Source: Xylophilus ampelinus (GTDB taxonomy: Bacteria; Pseudomonadota; Gammaproteobacteria; Burkholderiales; Burkholderiaceae_C). From it: a stretch of 64,000 nucleotides of DNA. Every line of letters begins with the position of its first letter. Position 1 is the first letter of the stretch. The position numbers and the translations under genes were made by a program. The stretch lies in NCBI RefSeq assembly GCF_901875635.1, contig NZ_CABFMN010000139.1, positions 1-64,000 on the forward strand, given 5' to 3'. The notes beneath the pieces are model-generated. The model saw nothing but the letters and a program-made list of their open reading frames with translations. It was not told where the DNA came from and made no database searches. Below, in pieces: positions 32,427-42,046 of the stretch.

Positions 32427-33953
32427 CTACTCCGGTTGCGCCGCGGGCAGCGCGAGCACCTGCTCGACGAGTTGCGCCTTGAGCACGCGGCCGGTCAGGT
32501 TCTTCGGCACCTCGGGCATGAAGACGACGCGGCGAGGTTTCTTGTAGGCGGCCAGCCGGGCGGCGGCGAAGGCGGCCAGTTCGTCCGCCGCGGGCGCGGC
32601 ACCGGGGAGCGGCACGACCACGGCGCAGATCAGCTCGGTCAGCCGCTCGTCGGGCAGTCCGATGCAGTGCACCTCGGCCACGGCGGGGTGCTGCTGCAGC
32701 ACCTGTTCGATCTCGGAGGCGTAGATGTTGATGCCACCGCTCTTGATGATGTCGCGCTTGCGGCCGACGAAGTGCAGCAGCCCGTCGGCGTCGATGCGGC
32801 CGAGGTCGCCGACGGTGAGGTAGTCGCCGCGGCGCGTGCTTTGGGTGAGTTCTTCGTCCTCGAAGTAGCCGTCGTACTGCGAGTCGCTGCGGCAGCAGAT
32901 CTCGCCCACCTCGCCGGGCGCCACCTCGTGGCCGTCGTCGCCCAGCAGTTTCAGGTCGACGCCGAAGAACGGCCGGCCGACGCAGTTGCCTTCCAGGTGG
33001 CGGCTGACGTCGGCACCGTCGAGGTTGGCATAGGGTCCGACCTCGGTGGAGGCGGCGTAGATGTTGAGCACCCCTTCGCCCAGGCGCTCGAGCAGCCGGC
33101 GCTTGAGCGTGCCCGACAGCGTGCCCGCACCCGACTGGATGACGCGCAGGCTCGACAGGTCGGCATCGCGCCAGCGCGGCTGATCGACCATCGCCTGCAG
33201 CATCGCCGGCAGCAGCATGGTGGATGTGATGCGCTCGCGCTCGATCGCCTCGATCGCCGCGCCGGCGTCGAAGTGTTCGAGCAGCGTGACGCTGGCGCCC
33301 AGGTACAACGGCAGCAGCGTGTACACGCAGCCGGCACTCAGGCACAACGGCAGGGCGGCCAAGGTACGGTCGTCGATGCCGAAGCCCTGCGCGATGGCGC
33401 GCTGCTCGAAACCGAAGCGAGAGCGTAAAGCGCCCTTCGGCCGGCCCGTGGTGCCCGAGGTGTGCAGCATGATCGTGCTGCCCTCGCGGCCTTGGGGCGG
33501 GGCTGGCGCGGCGGACTGCAGGAGTTCTTCCCAGCGCCAGGCGCCCGCGGGCGCGTCATGCGGGAAGTCGGCAAACACGATCGGCTGCCACGCGGCATCG
33601 GCCAGCGCCCCGGCGCGCTCGGCGAAGCCCGAGCCGAGCAGCACGAAGCGCGCGTGCGCGGCCGCGATGCCGTGGCGCAGGTCGTGGTCCGCGAGGCGGT
33701 AGTTCAGCGGCGCCGGCACGGCGCCGATGCCGGTCAGCGCGAAGTAGGCCACCAGCAAATCGGGATGGTTGTACGACAGCATCGGCACCTTCTCGCCCGG
33801 TGCGATGCCCAGCGCCGCCAGCGCTGCCGCGGCGCGCTCGGCGCGCGCCAGCAGCTCGGGGTAGCGCCAGGCCTGCTCTCCAAATCGCAGCGCCTCGCGG
33901 TGCGGCAGGCGGCGTGCGTTCAGGCGCAGCGCATGCAGCAGCGGCATGCCCAT
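32427..33953 (-). CDS. Acyl-CoA synthetase (AMP-forming)
   Basis: The protein has 508 residues; the ATG at 33953 follows a caccTGAAGGAG-like ribosome region and begins at the fold. Motifs are 'LHTSGTTGRPKGA', 'YAASTEVGPYA', 'DYLTVGDLGRIDADGLLHFVGR' and the C-terminal 'PKNLTGRVLK' lysine. It is a medium-size ligase of the benzoate/cyclohexane carboxylate/fatty acid type. It is one of two ligases in the same operon as the Liv importer, and probably handles a different chain length or ring acid than the larger one at 40029. Confidence 0.93.
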   Translation of the reverse strand: MGMPLLHALRLNARRLPHREALRFGEQAWRYPELLARAERAAAALAALGIAPGEKVPMLSYNHPDLLVAYFALTGIGAVPAPLNYRLADHDLRHGIAAAHARFVLLGSGFAERAGALADAAWQPIVFADFPHDAPAGAWRWEELLQSAAPAPPQGREGSTIMLHTSGTTGRPKGALRSRFGFEQRAIAQGFGIDDRTLAALPLCLSAGCVYTLLPLYLGASVTLLEHFDAGAAIEAIERERITSTMLLPAMLQAMVDQPRWRDADLSSLRVIQSGAGTLSGTLKRRLLERLGEGVLNIYAASTEVGPYANLDGADVSRHLEGNCVGRPFFGVDLKLLGDDGHEVAPGEVGEICCRSDSQYDGYFEDEELTQSTRRGDYLTVGDLGRIDADGLLHFVGRKRDIIKSGGINIYASEIEQVLQQHPAVAEVHCIGLPDERLTELICAVVVPLPGAAPAADELAAFAAARLAAYKKPRRVVFMPEVPKNLTGRVLKAQLVEQVLALPAAQPE

Positions 33954-33976
33954 CGTGTCGGCTCCTTCAGGTGCGT

Positions 33977-34729
33977 TCAGGTGGCGTAGCGTCCGCCCGT
34001 CACGTGCAGCGTGGCGCCGGTGATGTACCCCGCCGCTTCGCTGGCGAGGAAGCACACGGCGGCGGCGATGTCGCGCGGCACGCCTAGGCGACCGATGGGC
34101 GTGCGGGCGAGCGCGTTGTCGCGGATCTTCGCGTAGTGCGGCAGCTTGCGCACGCCGTCGGTCTCGATGAAGCCCGGCGCGATGGTATTGACGGTAATGC
34201 CGTCGCGGCCGAGCTCGAGCGCCAGCGCCGCCGAAAAGCCCAGGATGCCGGCCTTGGCCGCCGAGTAGTTGGCCTGGCCGGGGTTGCCCAGGTGCGCGCG
34301 GGAGGAGATGTTGACGACGCGCCCCCACTTCGCTGCGGCCATCAGCGGCGCCACGGCCTGGGTGCAGAGAAACGCGCCCTTGAGCACGGTGTCGACCACC
34401 GCATCCCAGTCCGCTTCGCTGAGGCGGGTGATGCGGGCATCGCGCGCGAAGCCGGCGTTGTTGACGAGCACGTGCACGCCACCGAAGGCGGCCACCGCGG
34501 CCTGCGCCAGGCGCTCGACATCGGCTTGGCGCGTCACGTCGGCCGCCACGGCGATGGCCCGGTGGCCTGCGCCTTGCAGCGCCGCGCAGTGCGCCGCGGC
34601 GGCGTCGCCGTTGATGTCGGTGACGACGATGCATGCACCTTCTTCCGCCAGCGCCAGCGCCGTCTCGGCGCCGATGCCGCGCGCCGAGCCGGTGACGATG
34701 GCGACCCGGTCCTTCAGACCCAGCTGCAT
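33977..34729 (-). CDS. Short-chain dehydrogenase/reductase, FabG-like
   Basis: The protein has 250 residues. The cofactor loop is 'TGSARGIG' (13-20), followed by Asp38 after beta-2 ('VVTDIN', favouring NAD), 'NNAG' (90-93) and the catalytic Ser143, Tyr155 and Lys159. The C-terminal 'TGATLHVTGGRYAT' is typical. The likely role is oxidation of a 3-hydroxyacyl-CoA after hydration by the MaoC protein at 31946. The flanking gaps are 23 and 34 bases within one operon. Confidence 0.94.
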   Translation of the reverse strand: MQLGLKDRVAIVTGSARGIGAETALALAEEGACIVVTDINGDAAAAHCAALQGAGHRAIAVAADVTRQADVERLAQAAVAAFGGVHVLVNNAGFARDARITRLSEADWDAVVDTVLKGAFLCTQAVAPLMAAAKWGRVVNISSRAHLGNPGQANYSAAKAGILGFSAALALELGRDGITVNTIAPGFIETDGVRKLPHYAKIRDNALARTPIGRLGVPRDIAAAVCFLASEAAGYITGATLHVTGGRYAT

Positions 34730-34763
34730 GTCGCGCCCCTCGGTCGCATGGCTGCTAGCACGC

Positions 34764-35885
34764 TCAAGCCAGCAACTCGTCGTCGTGCTCGCCGATGAAG
34801 GGCGCCGGCCCCGGCCGCGCCGCCGGCGTGCGGCTGAAGCGCGGCGCCGGCGAAGGCTGCACCACGCCTTCGCTTTCGAAGAAGGTGGCCCGCGCAGCGT
34901 TGTGCGGGTGCGCGGCTGCTTCGACGGTGGTGAGCACCGGGGCGAAGCAGACGTCGGTGTTCTCGAACAGCGCGCACCAGTGCGCTGCCGGCTGCGTGCG
35001 GAACAAGGCGGCGAGCCTGGCCTTCAACGCCGGCCAGGCCGCCGGGTCGCGCTGGCGCGCAAACTCGGGGTCCTTGTCGAGACTGAGCTTTTGCAGCAGC
35101 AGCGCATAGAACTGCGGCTCGAGCGAGCCGATCGAGACCCAGCGGCCGTCGGCGCATTCGTAGGTGTCGTAGAAGTGCGAGCCGCCGTCGAGCAGGTTGG
35201 TCTGCCGCTCGTCGCGCCACAGGCCCAGCGCGCGCAGCTCGCAGACGATCGAGGTGAGCAGCGCGGCACCGTCGAGCACCGCCGCGTCCACCACCTGACC
35301 CTTGCCCGAGGTGCGCGCCTCGAGCACCGCGCAAACGATGCCGAACGCCAGCATCATGCCGCCGCCGCCCAGGTCGCCGATCATTGCCGCCGGCGCCACC
35401 GGCCCGCCTTCCTTGCGGCCGATGGTCGCCAGCGCGCCCGACAGCGCGATGTAGTTGATGTCGTGGCCGGCGGCCTGCGCCAGCGGGCCGTCCTGCCCCC
35501 AGCCTGTCATGCGCCCGATGACGAGCTTCGGGTTGCGCGCCAGCAGCACGTCGGGCCCGAGGCCGAGGCGCTCCAGCACTCCGGGGCGGTAGCCCTCGAT
35601 CACCGCGTCGGCGCCGTCGATCATCGCCAGCACCTTGTCGCGGTGGGCCGGGTCCTTCAGGTCCACCGCCACCGAGCGCCGGCCGCGGTGCAGCACGCTG
35701 CGCCGGCCCGAGGCCAGGAAGCCGGGCGCGCCGCGGTCCTTACCCTTGTCCGCCTTCCGATCCAGGCGGATCACTTCGGCGCCCATGTCCGACAGCATCA
35801 TGGCGCAGAAGGGGCCGGGGCCGATGCCGCCGAACTCGATGACCTTCAAACCCTGCAGCGGACCCGGCATGCCTTGCCTCTCCAT
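34764..35885 (-). CDS. Alpha-methylacyl-CoA racemase-like class III CoA-transferase family protein
   Basis: The protein has 373 residues. The family also includes true CoA-transferases, but this one has the racemase signature: His141 in '[12 protein letters not shown]' and Asp171 in '[10 protein letters not shown]', 30 residues apart as in mycobacterial MCR (His126/Asp156, family knowledge), and no transferase-type Asp in a 'GYD' context. It interconverts (R)- and (S)-2-methylacyl-CoA, needed when ACADs accept only one isomer of a methyl-branched chain. There is an Arg-rich insertion at about 58-72. It lies between LivF and an SDR in the importer operon. Confidence 0.9.
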   Translation of the reverse strand: MERQGMPGPLQGLKVIEFGGIGPGPFCAMMLSDMGAEVIRLDRKADKGKDRGAPGFLASGRRSVLHRGRRSVAVDLKDPAHRDKVLAMIDGADAVIEGYRPGVLERLGLGPDVLLARNPKLVIGRMTGWGQDGPLAQAAGHDINYIALSGALATIGRKEGGPVAPAAMIGDLGGGGMMLAFGIVCAVLEARTSGKGQVVDAAVLDGAALLTSIVCELRALGLWRDERQTNLLDGGSHFYDTYECADGRWVSIGSLEPQFYALLLQKLSLDKDPEFARQRDPAAWPALKARLAALFRTQPAAHWCALFENTDVCFAPVLTTVEAAAHPHNAARATFFESEGVVQPSPAPRFSRTPAARPGPAPFIGEHDDELLA

Positions 35886-35901
35886 CGACGATGTGTCGGA
35901 T

Positions 35902-36792
35902 TCAACCCAGCCAGCGCTTGCGCCGCCGGTAGTGCTTGACCTCGCGGAAGCTCTTGCGCCCGCCCTCGCGGTCCAGGCCGAGGTAGAACTCGCGCACGTC
36001 CTCGTTGGCGCGCAATTCGTCGGCGCGGCCCTCGAGCACGATGCGCCCGCCTTCCATCACGTAGCCGTAGTCGGCGATCTCCAGCGCGACGCGCGTGTTC
36101 TGCTCGACGATCAGCAGCGCCAGCCCCTGCGCGCGCAACCGGTGCAGCACCGCGAAGACCTCCTCGATCATGCGCGGCGCCAGGCCCAGCGAGGGCTCGT
36201 CGATCAGCATCAGCTTGGGCTCGGCCATGATGGCGCGGCCGATCACCAGCATCTGCTGCTCGCCGCCCGACAGGTAGCCGGCGGTGCGCGTGCGCAGATC
36301 GGCCAGGCGCGGGATGGCGTGGTACACGCCGTCGAGCGCGCGGCGCATCTGCGCGGCACGCGGGAACATGTGGCCACCGATGATCAGGTTCTGCTCCACC
36401 GTCATGTGCGGCAGCACGCGCCGGCCCTCCATCACGTGCACCAGGCCGCCGCGCACGACGCTGGCCGTTTCGTGGCCGTGGATGGGGAGGCCGCGAAAGG
36501 CGATGCTGCCGCCCGAGACGCGTCCGTCGTCGGACTCGATGACACCCGAGATGGCCTTCAGCGTGGTGCTCTTGCCGGCGCCGTTGGCGCCCAGCAGCGC
36601 CACGCAGCCCCCCGGCGCGACCTGCAGCGACACGCCCTTGAGCGCCAGGATCACCTCGGCATACAGCACCTCGACGTTGAGCAGCGCCAGCAGCGGCGCT
36701 CCTGCGGCGCCCACCGCCGGGCCCGCGCCAGTGGCGCCCGGGGTCTCGCTGCGCCGCGCCTCGCCCACGGCGGACTCGCTCACATCGGCCAC
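35902..36792 (-). CDS. livF: ABC transporter ATP-binding protein, LivF type
   Basis: The protein has 296 residues. It has the Walker A 'GANGAGKST', a signature 'LSGGEQQML', Walker B '[13 protein letters not shown]' and a switch His replaced by the usual 'IVEQN' of LivF proteins. About 33 extra N-terminal residues, Ala/Gly-rich, precede the fold, and the C-terminal tail is basic ('[11 protein letters not shown]'). It powers uptake together with LivG, LivH, LivM and the binding protein encoded in the same operon. The order is G, ligase, H, M, binding protein, F in the direction of transcription. Confidence 0.95.
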   Translation of the reverse strand: MADVSESAVGEARRSETPGATGAGPAVGAAGAPLLALLNVEVLYAEVILALKGVSLQVAPGGCVALLGANGAGKSTTLKAISGVIESDDGRVSGGSIAFRGLPIHGHETASVVRGGLVHVMEGRRVLPHMTVEQNLIIGGHMFPRAAQMRRALDGVYHAIPRLADLRTRTAGYLSGGEQQMLVIGRAIMAEPKLMLIDEPSLGLAPRMIEEVFAVLHRLRAQGLALLIVEQNTRVALEIADYGYVMEGGRIVLEGRADELRANEDVREFYLGLDREGGRKSFREVKHYRRRKRWLG

Positions 36793-36796
36793 CGGC

Positions 36797-38023
36797 TCAC
36801 CACTTCGGGATCGCGGGCACCGGGGCGTCGGCGGCCACGCGGACGACCTTGCCGTCCTTCATCGTGGCGACGTTCACCTTCGCCGTCCCGGTGGGGAATG
36901 GGTTCTCCGGGTTGAAGTCCACGCCGGGCAGAATGCCCATCAGCTCGGCGCCGCTGAAGGCGGTGCCCAGCAGCACCGCATGCACGGCCTCGCCAGTGAC
37001 GCCGGCGGCGCCCTTGGCCTTGGCCGCCGCCTCGACCGAGCGGACGGCGACGATGGCCTGCCCCAGGCCGAGCATCGTCATCGAGTTCCAGTTCGACTTC
37101 AGGCCGTACTTCGTCTGCAGCATCGCAAAGAACTTGCGCGCCGGCGTGTCGTCCTCGCTTGCGTCGGCGATCGCGCCGACCTCGAAGTCGCCGGCGAAGC
37201 CGTTGGGGTTGCCCAGCGCCTTGGACGAACCGAGCAAGCCGTTGTGCAGCGACAACATGATCGGGATGTTCTTGCCCAGCGCCTGCAGCGCACGCTTGGT
37301 GGCCACGGCCTGCGCGGTATTGGTCTGGATGACGATGACGTCGGTGCCGGCGTTGGCCAGGCGCCGCACCTGCAGCGTCAGGTCGGCGGGCTGCACCTCG
37401 GTCCAGATGGCCTCGACGAAGGTGGCCTTTTCCGGGTTGGCCTTGGCGTAGGCCTGCAGGCCCTTGGCCATGTCGGCGTAGGCCGGCGTGGCCTCCGAGG
37501 TGATGATGGCCACCTTGACCGGTCGCTTGCCCTCGAGCCTGGCAGTGCGGAACCACTCGAGGAAGCCGGCCGCCTCGTGCGGGTAGGTCGGGCGCACGTT
37601 CAGCGCCCACTGCCCGGGCTTCCAGCCGAAGCCGTAGGCGGCAGTGCCGAACAACATCGGCACCTTGTCCTCGGGCAGGCGCTGCTGCAGCGCCGCGGCG
37701 TCGGGCCCGCCCAGGCCGAGCACGATTGCCGGCTTCAGCTCGGCCTTGATGCCCGGCCACAGGCTCGCGGTCTGGGCCACGTCGTAGCGGGTGTCGTAGG
37801 TCTTGATGGCGATGCGCACGCCCATCTTCTCGCCGACCTCCTTGTTCCACCAGTCGACCACGGCGTTGCGCCCGCCCTGCATGTCGTTCATGACGTTGGC
37901 GTAGGGCCCGGCGAAATCGGCGAGGGCGGCGATGTTGACGGTGGTCTGCGCCGAGGCCGCCGAGCCGAGCGCAAGGCCGGTGGCGAGCACGAGGCCGCTG
38001 GAGACGAGATGGCGCCGATGCAT
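36797..38023 (-). CDS. ABC transporter substrate-binding protein (Leu/Ile/Val-binding family)
   Basis: The protein has 408 residues. The ATG at 38023 lies after a gaggag ribosome site and starts a signal peptide (hydrophobic 6-22, 'SAASAQ' cleavage region about 25). The mature part is a type I periplasmic binding protein (Peripla_BP_6): 'NIAALADFAGPYA', 'DTRYDVAQTA', 'VIVIQTNTAQAV'. In Burkholderiales, binding proteins of this group next to acyl-CoA ligases usually bind aromatic, alicyclic or fatty acids rather than amino acids (family knowledge). The neighbouring ligases and racemase suggest a branched or alicyclic acid here (inference). Confidence 0.93.
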   Translation of the reverse strand: MHRRHLVSSGLVLATGLALGSAASAQTTVNIAALADFAGPYANVMNDMQGGRNAVVDWWNKEVGEKMGVRIAIKTYDTRYDVAQTASLWPGIKAELKPAIVLGLGGPDAAALQQRLPEDKVPMLFGTAAYGFGWKPGQWALNVRPTYPHEAAGFLEWFRTARLEGKRPVKVAIITSEATPAYADMAKGLQAYAKANPEKATFVEAIWTEVQPADLTLQVRRLANAGTDVIVIQTNTAQAVATKRALQALGKNIPIMLSLHNGLLGSSKALGNPNGFAGDFEVGAIADASEDDTPARKFFAMLQTKYGLKSNWNSMTMLGLGQAIVAVRSVEAAAKAKGAAGVTGEAVHAVLLGTAFSGAELMGILPGVDFNPENPFPTGTAKVNVATMKDGKVVRVAADAPVPAIPKW

Positions 38024-38076
38024 GAGGATCTCCTCGTGGTTGAAGCGCCGATGTCGGCGCGGGTCGGTGGTCGGGT

Positions 38077-39129
38077 TCAGTGCGGGAAGGGCCACAAGCG
38101 ATAGGTGGCCTTGAAGATGTTCCAGCGGTGCATCAGGCCCTTGGGCTCGAGCAGCAGGAAGCCGGTGATCACCAGCCCCAGGAAAACGTTCATGCTGGCG
38201 AAGACCAGATCGGTGCTGAGCGCCGGGAAGCGCTCGATCAGGTCGGGTCCGACGCTGGTGATGGTCTCCTGCACGGCGCGGATGACCACGGTGCCGATCA
38301 GTGCGCCGACGATCGAGCCGAGCCCGCCGACGATCATCATCGCGATGAACCAGATCGAGTTGAACAGCGTGAACTGGTCGACCGAGACGAAGCGGATCTG
38401 GTAGGCCCACAGCGCGCCGCCGATGCCGGCGTAGAAGGCGCCGACGACGAAGGCGCGCGCCTTGGTGCCGGCCACGTCAATGCCCATCATGCCGGCGGCC
38501 ACGTCGTCGTCGCGCACCGCCTCGAACGCGCGGCCGTGGCGGCTGCGCAGGATGCCGAAGGCGCCGAACACCATCACCGCGGTGGCGGCGAGGAAGAGGT
38601 GGTACAGCGCGCGGTCGCTGTCGAACACCAGGGCCCCCAGCCGCGCCGGCTGCAGGCTGAAGCCGTTGACCCCGCCCAACCACGACGAGGGCAGGTTCAG
38701 CACCACGAACACGAACAGGAACTGCGCGGCGATGGTGGTCAGTGCCAGGTAGAAGCCCTTGATGCGCGAAGCGGTGAGCCCGAAGGCCCAGCCGGCCGAG
38801 GCGGCCAGCACGCCGCCCACCGGCACCGCCACCCAGAACGGCAGGCCGAGCTTGACCTCCATCACGCTGGCGCCGTAGGCGCCCACGCCCATGAAAGCCG
38901 CCTGGCCGAGGTTGATCTGCCCGGCGCAGCCGGTGGTGATCTGCAGCCCGACGACGACGATGGCGGTGATGAACATCAGGTTGGCCACCGCCACCAAGCG
39001 CGGCGAGGCGAACCAGGGAAACACCAGCAGCGCCGCTGCGAACAGCGCCAGCGCGAGCCACTGCGCGCGCGTGCGCACGAGCGCACTGTCGTGCTCGTAG
39101 CGCGTGAAGAAGGTGCCGGAGGGATCCAT
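38077..39129 (-). CDS. livM: ABC transporter permease, LivM type
   Basis: The protein has 350 residues with about nine or ten hydrophobic helices, starting at residues 25-45. It shows the LivM hallmarks 'GQINLGQAAFMGVGAYGA', 'TLTTIAAQFLFVFV'-like helix and 'SLWFIAMMIVGGLGSIVGALIGT' loop. The last binds the ATPase. The cytoplasmic N-terminus is about 24 residues. It works with LivH as a heterodimeric inner-membrane channel. The 53-base gap to the binding-protein gene is the largest within the operon. Confidence 0.95.
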   Translation of the reverse strand: MDPSGTFFTRYEHDSALVRTRAQWLALALFAAALLVFPWFASPRLVAVANLMFITAIVVVGLQITTGCAGQINLGQAAFMGVGAYGASVMEVKLGLPFWVAVPVGGVLAASAGWAFGLTASRIKGFYLALTTIAAQFLFVFVVLNLPSSWLGGVNGFSLQPARLGALVFDSDRALYHLFLAATAVMVFGAFGILRSRHGRAFEAVRDDDVAAGMMGIDVAGTKARAFVVGAFYAGIGGALWAYQIRFVSVDQFTLFNSIWFIAMMIVGGLGSIVGALIGTVVIRAVQETITSVGPDLIERFPALSTDLVFASMNVFLGLVITGFLLLEPKGLMHRWNIFKATYRLWPFPH

Positions 39130-39144
39130 CGCGGGCAGACTCTT

Positions 39145-40032
39145 TCAGACCCGCTCGATGCGCTTCCAGCCGAACATCCCGTTGGGACGCACCGCCAGCA
39201 CGACGAGCATGAAGATGTAGGGCACCACCGACGCGGCGTTGCCGCCGATCAGAGGGTCGATGTAGGCCGAGGTGAGACCCTGCACGACGCCGACGATCAG
39301 GCCGGCCAGCAGCAGCCCGCGGATCGACTCCAGCCCCGCGAGCAGGGCCACCGGCAGCGCCGCGAAGCCGATCTCGGACGACAGGAAGGTCAGCGACTTG
39401 CCGCTCAGGTAGACGATGGACGAGATCACCGACAGCACGCCGCCCAGTGCCCACGCGAAGGCGATCGAGCGGCGCACGCTGATGCCCATGGACAGCGCGA
39501 TCTGGTGGTCTTCGGCCACCGCCGACATCGCCAGGCCCGTGCGGCTGCGGTTGAAGAACCAATGCAGGGCGAGCGCGAAGACCACCGCCACCACGCCGGC
39601 CGCGGCGAGCGGGCGCGGGATGATCATCTCGCCGACGATCAGCGGCGCGAGCGGGATGAGCGCGGGGAACGCGCGTTCCTGCGGCCCCCAGATCACCAGC
39701 ACCAGGCCGCGCGTGAGAATGAGCAGGCCGATCGTGACCATGATCATCGAGAACACCGATTCGCCGATCAGGCGGCGGAAGAACAGCCGCTCGATCGCCA
39801 GCCCCACCACCACCGCGATGACCAGCGCCGCGGCGATGCCCAGCGCCGGGTGCAGCCCGCGCGAGGCCACCGCCCACCACACGAGGAAGGCGCCGAGCAC
39901 CAGCATCTCGCCGGTGGCCATGTTGAACACCTTGCTGGCGCGGTAGATGACGACGAAGCCCATCGCCACCAGTGCGTACAGCAGGCCGAGCAGGGCGCCG
40001 TTGAGGGCGTAGTTGAGGAACTCGATGATCAT
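39145..40032 (-). CDS. livH: ABC transporter permease, LivH type
   Basis: The protein has 295 residues with about eight membrane segments. The ATG at 40032 overlaps the ligase stop (ATGA). Family features are 'NGALLGLLYALVAMGFVVIY' at the N-terminus, 'FNMATGEMLVLGAF' and 'AVAEDHQIALSMGISV' for the ATPase-coupling loop. It is in the usual position upstream of LivM. The coupling to the acyl-CoA ligase gene suggests import and activation in one step (vectorial acylation), which is inference. Confidence 0.95.
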   Translation of the reverse strand: MIIEFLNYALNGALLGLLYALVAMGFVVIYRASKVFNMATGEMLVLGAFLVWWAVASRGLHPALGIAAALVIAVVVGLAIERLFFRRLIGESVFSMIMVTIGLLILTRGLVLVIWGPQERAFPALIPLAPLIVGEMIIPRPLAAAGVVAVVFALALHWFFNRSRTGLAMSAVAEDHQIALSMGISVRRSIAFAWALGGVLSVISSIVYLSGKSLTFLSSEIGFAALPVALLAGLESIRGLLLAGLIVGVVQGLTSAYIDPLIGGNAASVVPYIFMLVVLAVRPNGMFGWKRIERV

Positions 40033-42041
40033 GTCGTGCCCGCCGCTGTAATCACATCGGTGCCTGTCACCTTGGCGCGCAGCACGCCCTGTCGGCCGTC
40101 CTGGTAGGTGACGGCGATCTGGCAGTCGATGTCGGTGGCGCCGCCGTACAGCCCTTCGATCAGCACGCGATAGCGCTGTTCGAGGAACTCGCGGCGCAGC
40201 TTGCGCGTGCGCGTGAGCTCGCCTTCGTCGGCGTCCAGCTCCTTCGGGAAGTTGGCGAAGCGCACGACGCGCGAGCCCTCGGGCAGGAAGGCATTGATGC
40301 GCGCGATCTCGTCGCGCACCAGGGCACGGATCTCCCGCCGCTGCGACAGATCGGTGAAGGTGGAGAACGCGATGCGGCGCTCCTCGGCCCAGCGCGAGGC
40401 CACGCCCATGTCGATGTTGACCAGCGCGCCCACCCAGGGTCGCGTCGCGTCGCCCAGCACCATCACGTCCTTGATGAAGGGCGAGAAGCGCAGCCGCGTC
40501 TCGATGAACTGCGGCGGATACGCGTGTCCTCCGGCGAGCTTGACGAGGTGCTCCACGCGGTCGAGGAAGACGATCTCGCCGCGCTCGGTGGCGCGCACCG
40601 CGTCGCCGCTGGCGAACCAGCCGTCGCGGTCGAGCGCGGCGGTCTTCTCTGGCTTTTGCCAGTAGCCGAGGAAACCGGTGCCGCCGCGCAGCAGCAGCTC
40701 GCCATTGGCATCGACCCTGGATTCCAGCGCCGCGCCGAAGCCCGGTGCCACCGTCAGCAGCGGCCCCACGGTCTCGAGGTCGTAGCGCTCGCCGCGGTGG
40801 CCGGCGATGAGGCCGAACTCCGAGCAGCCGTAGATGTTGCGCAGCGGCACGCCCAGGGCGTGGAACAGGCGGAACACGTCCGGCGCCATCGCGGTGCCGC
40901 CCGAGACCGCGATGCGCGAACGCAGGAAGCCGAACTGGTCGCGCACCGCGTGCAGGGTCAGAAGTTCGGCGAGCGGCAGCAGCAGGCGAGCCGACAGCGG
41001 CGCGGTGCGCCCTTCGAGACGCGCCACGCGCACCGCATGGCCCACGCGTACGCTCCACCGGTACAGCGCGCGCGGCAGGCGGCTGGCGTGCAGCATGCGC
41101 GCCTCGATGGTGGCGGCGATGCTCTCCCACTGCCGCGGCCCGAACAGCACCATGTGCGGCGACAGCTCGCGGATGTTGGGCAGCACCTGATCCGGGCCCT
41201 CGGGGAAGTTGACCACCAGCGGCAGCATCAGCCCGAGCGTGACGCCCAGCAGCTGCTCGGTGATCCAGGCCAGCGGCGTGTAAGACAGGTACTCCATGCC
41301 GGGTTCCAGCGGCAGCGCGCTGAGCATGCGGCTGGCGTTGTCCACCAGCCAGCGGTGGCTGACCATCACGCCCTTGGGCTTGCTGGTGGTGCCCGAGGTG
41401 TAGGTGAGCAGCGCCAGGTCGTCGAAGCGCCCCGCTTCGACGGCCTGCTCGAAGCGCTCTGGGTGGCGCTCGTGCTCCTTGCGGCCGGCGGCGCACAGGG
41501 TGTCGAAACCGTGCAGCAGGTCGTGCCGGTACGACCACATGCCGGCGTCGTCCCAGTAGGCGATGCCGCACAGGCCGGGCAGCTTGGCGGCGATGGCCAG
41601 TGCCTTGTCGACCTGTTCCTGGTCCTGCGCGAAAATGAATCGGGCCTGCGAGTCTTCGCACAGGTAGAGCAGTTCGTCGGCCGTGGCGTCGGGGTAGATC
41701 GACACGGTCTTCGCGCCCAGCGACTGGGCCGCGAACAGCGACCAGAAGTGCTCGGGCTCGTTTTCGCCGACGACGACCGCGGTGTCGCCGCGCTCGAGGC
41801 CGAGTGCCGCCGCGCCAAGCGCGAGGGCGCGCACGGTGTCCTGCACCTCGGCCCAGGTGTGGCAGCGCCAGATGCCCTTGCGCTTGACGCGCTGCGCCAG
41901 TTGCTGCGGCCGCGTGCGCGCGTGGGCCAGCAGCATCTGCGGAAGCGTCTGAGTCTTCATTGCTGTCGCCGCGACGGCGCCACGGGCCGGCTCGGCCATC
42001 GCGGCGCCGCTGCCGGCAGCCTGCTTCAGGCTAACGTCCAT
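40029..42041 (-). CDS. Long-chain acyl-CoA synthetase-like ligase (AMP-forming)
   Basis: The protein has 670 residues, in the size class of FadD15/long-chain synthetases. Motifs are 'LTYTSGTTSKPKGVMVSH', 'YTPLAWITEQL', 'YGCSEFGLIAGHRGE', 'DGWFASGDAVRATERGEIVFLDR' and a C-terminal lysine in 'ELTRTRKLRREFLEQRY'. It lies 5 bases after LivG and overlaps LivH, embedded inside the importer operon. This gene order is common in beta- and alphaproteobacteria. The likely role is CoA activation of the imported acid on the inner face of the membrane. Confidence 0.93.
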   Translation of the reverse strand: MDVSLKQAAGSGAAMAEPARGAVAATAMKTQTLPQMLLAHARTRPQQLAQRVKRKGIWRCHTWAEVQDTVRALALGAAALGLERGDTAVVVGENEPEHFWSLFAAQSLGAKTVSIYPDATADELLYLCEDSQARFIFAQDQEQVDKALAIAAKLPGLCGIAYWDDAGMWSYRHDLLHGFDTLCAAGRKEHERHPERFEQAVEAGRFDDLALLTYTSGTTSKPKGVMVSHRWLVDNASRMLSALPLEPGMEYLSYTPLAWITEQLLGVTLGLMLPLVVNFPEGPDQVLPNIRELSPHMVLFGPRQWESIAATIEARMLHASRLPRALYRWSVRVGHAVRVARLEGRTAPLSARLLLPLAELLTLHAVRDQFGFLRSRIAVSGGTAMAPDVFRLFHALGVPLRNIYGCSEFGLIAGHRGERYDLETVGPLLTVAPGFGAALESRVDANGELLLRGGTGFLGYWQKPEKTAALDRDGWFASGDAVRATERGEIVFLDRVEHLVKLAGGHAYPPQFIETRLRFSPFIKDVMVLGDATRPWVGALVNIDMGVASRWAEERRIAFSTFTDLSQRREIRALVRDEIARINAFLPEGSRVVRFANFPKELDADEGELTRTRKLRREFLEQRYRVLIEGLYGGATDIDCQIAVTYQDGRQGVLRAKVTGTDVITAAGTT

Positions 42042-42046
42042 TGCGT

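Noticed and set aside
36284..38104. Rightward 606-codon frame across the Liv binding-protein gene
   Set aside because: Antisense shadow; the leftward strand has a signal peptide and a Peripla_BP fold.
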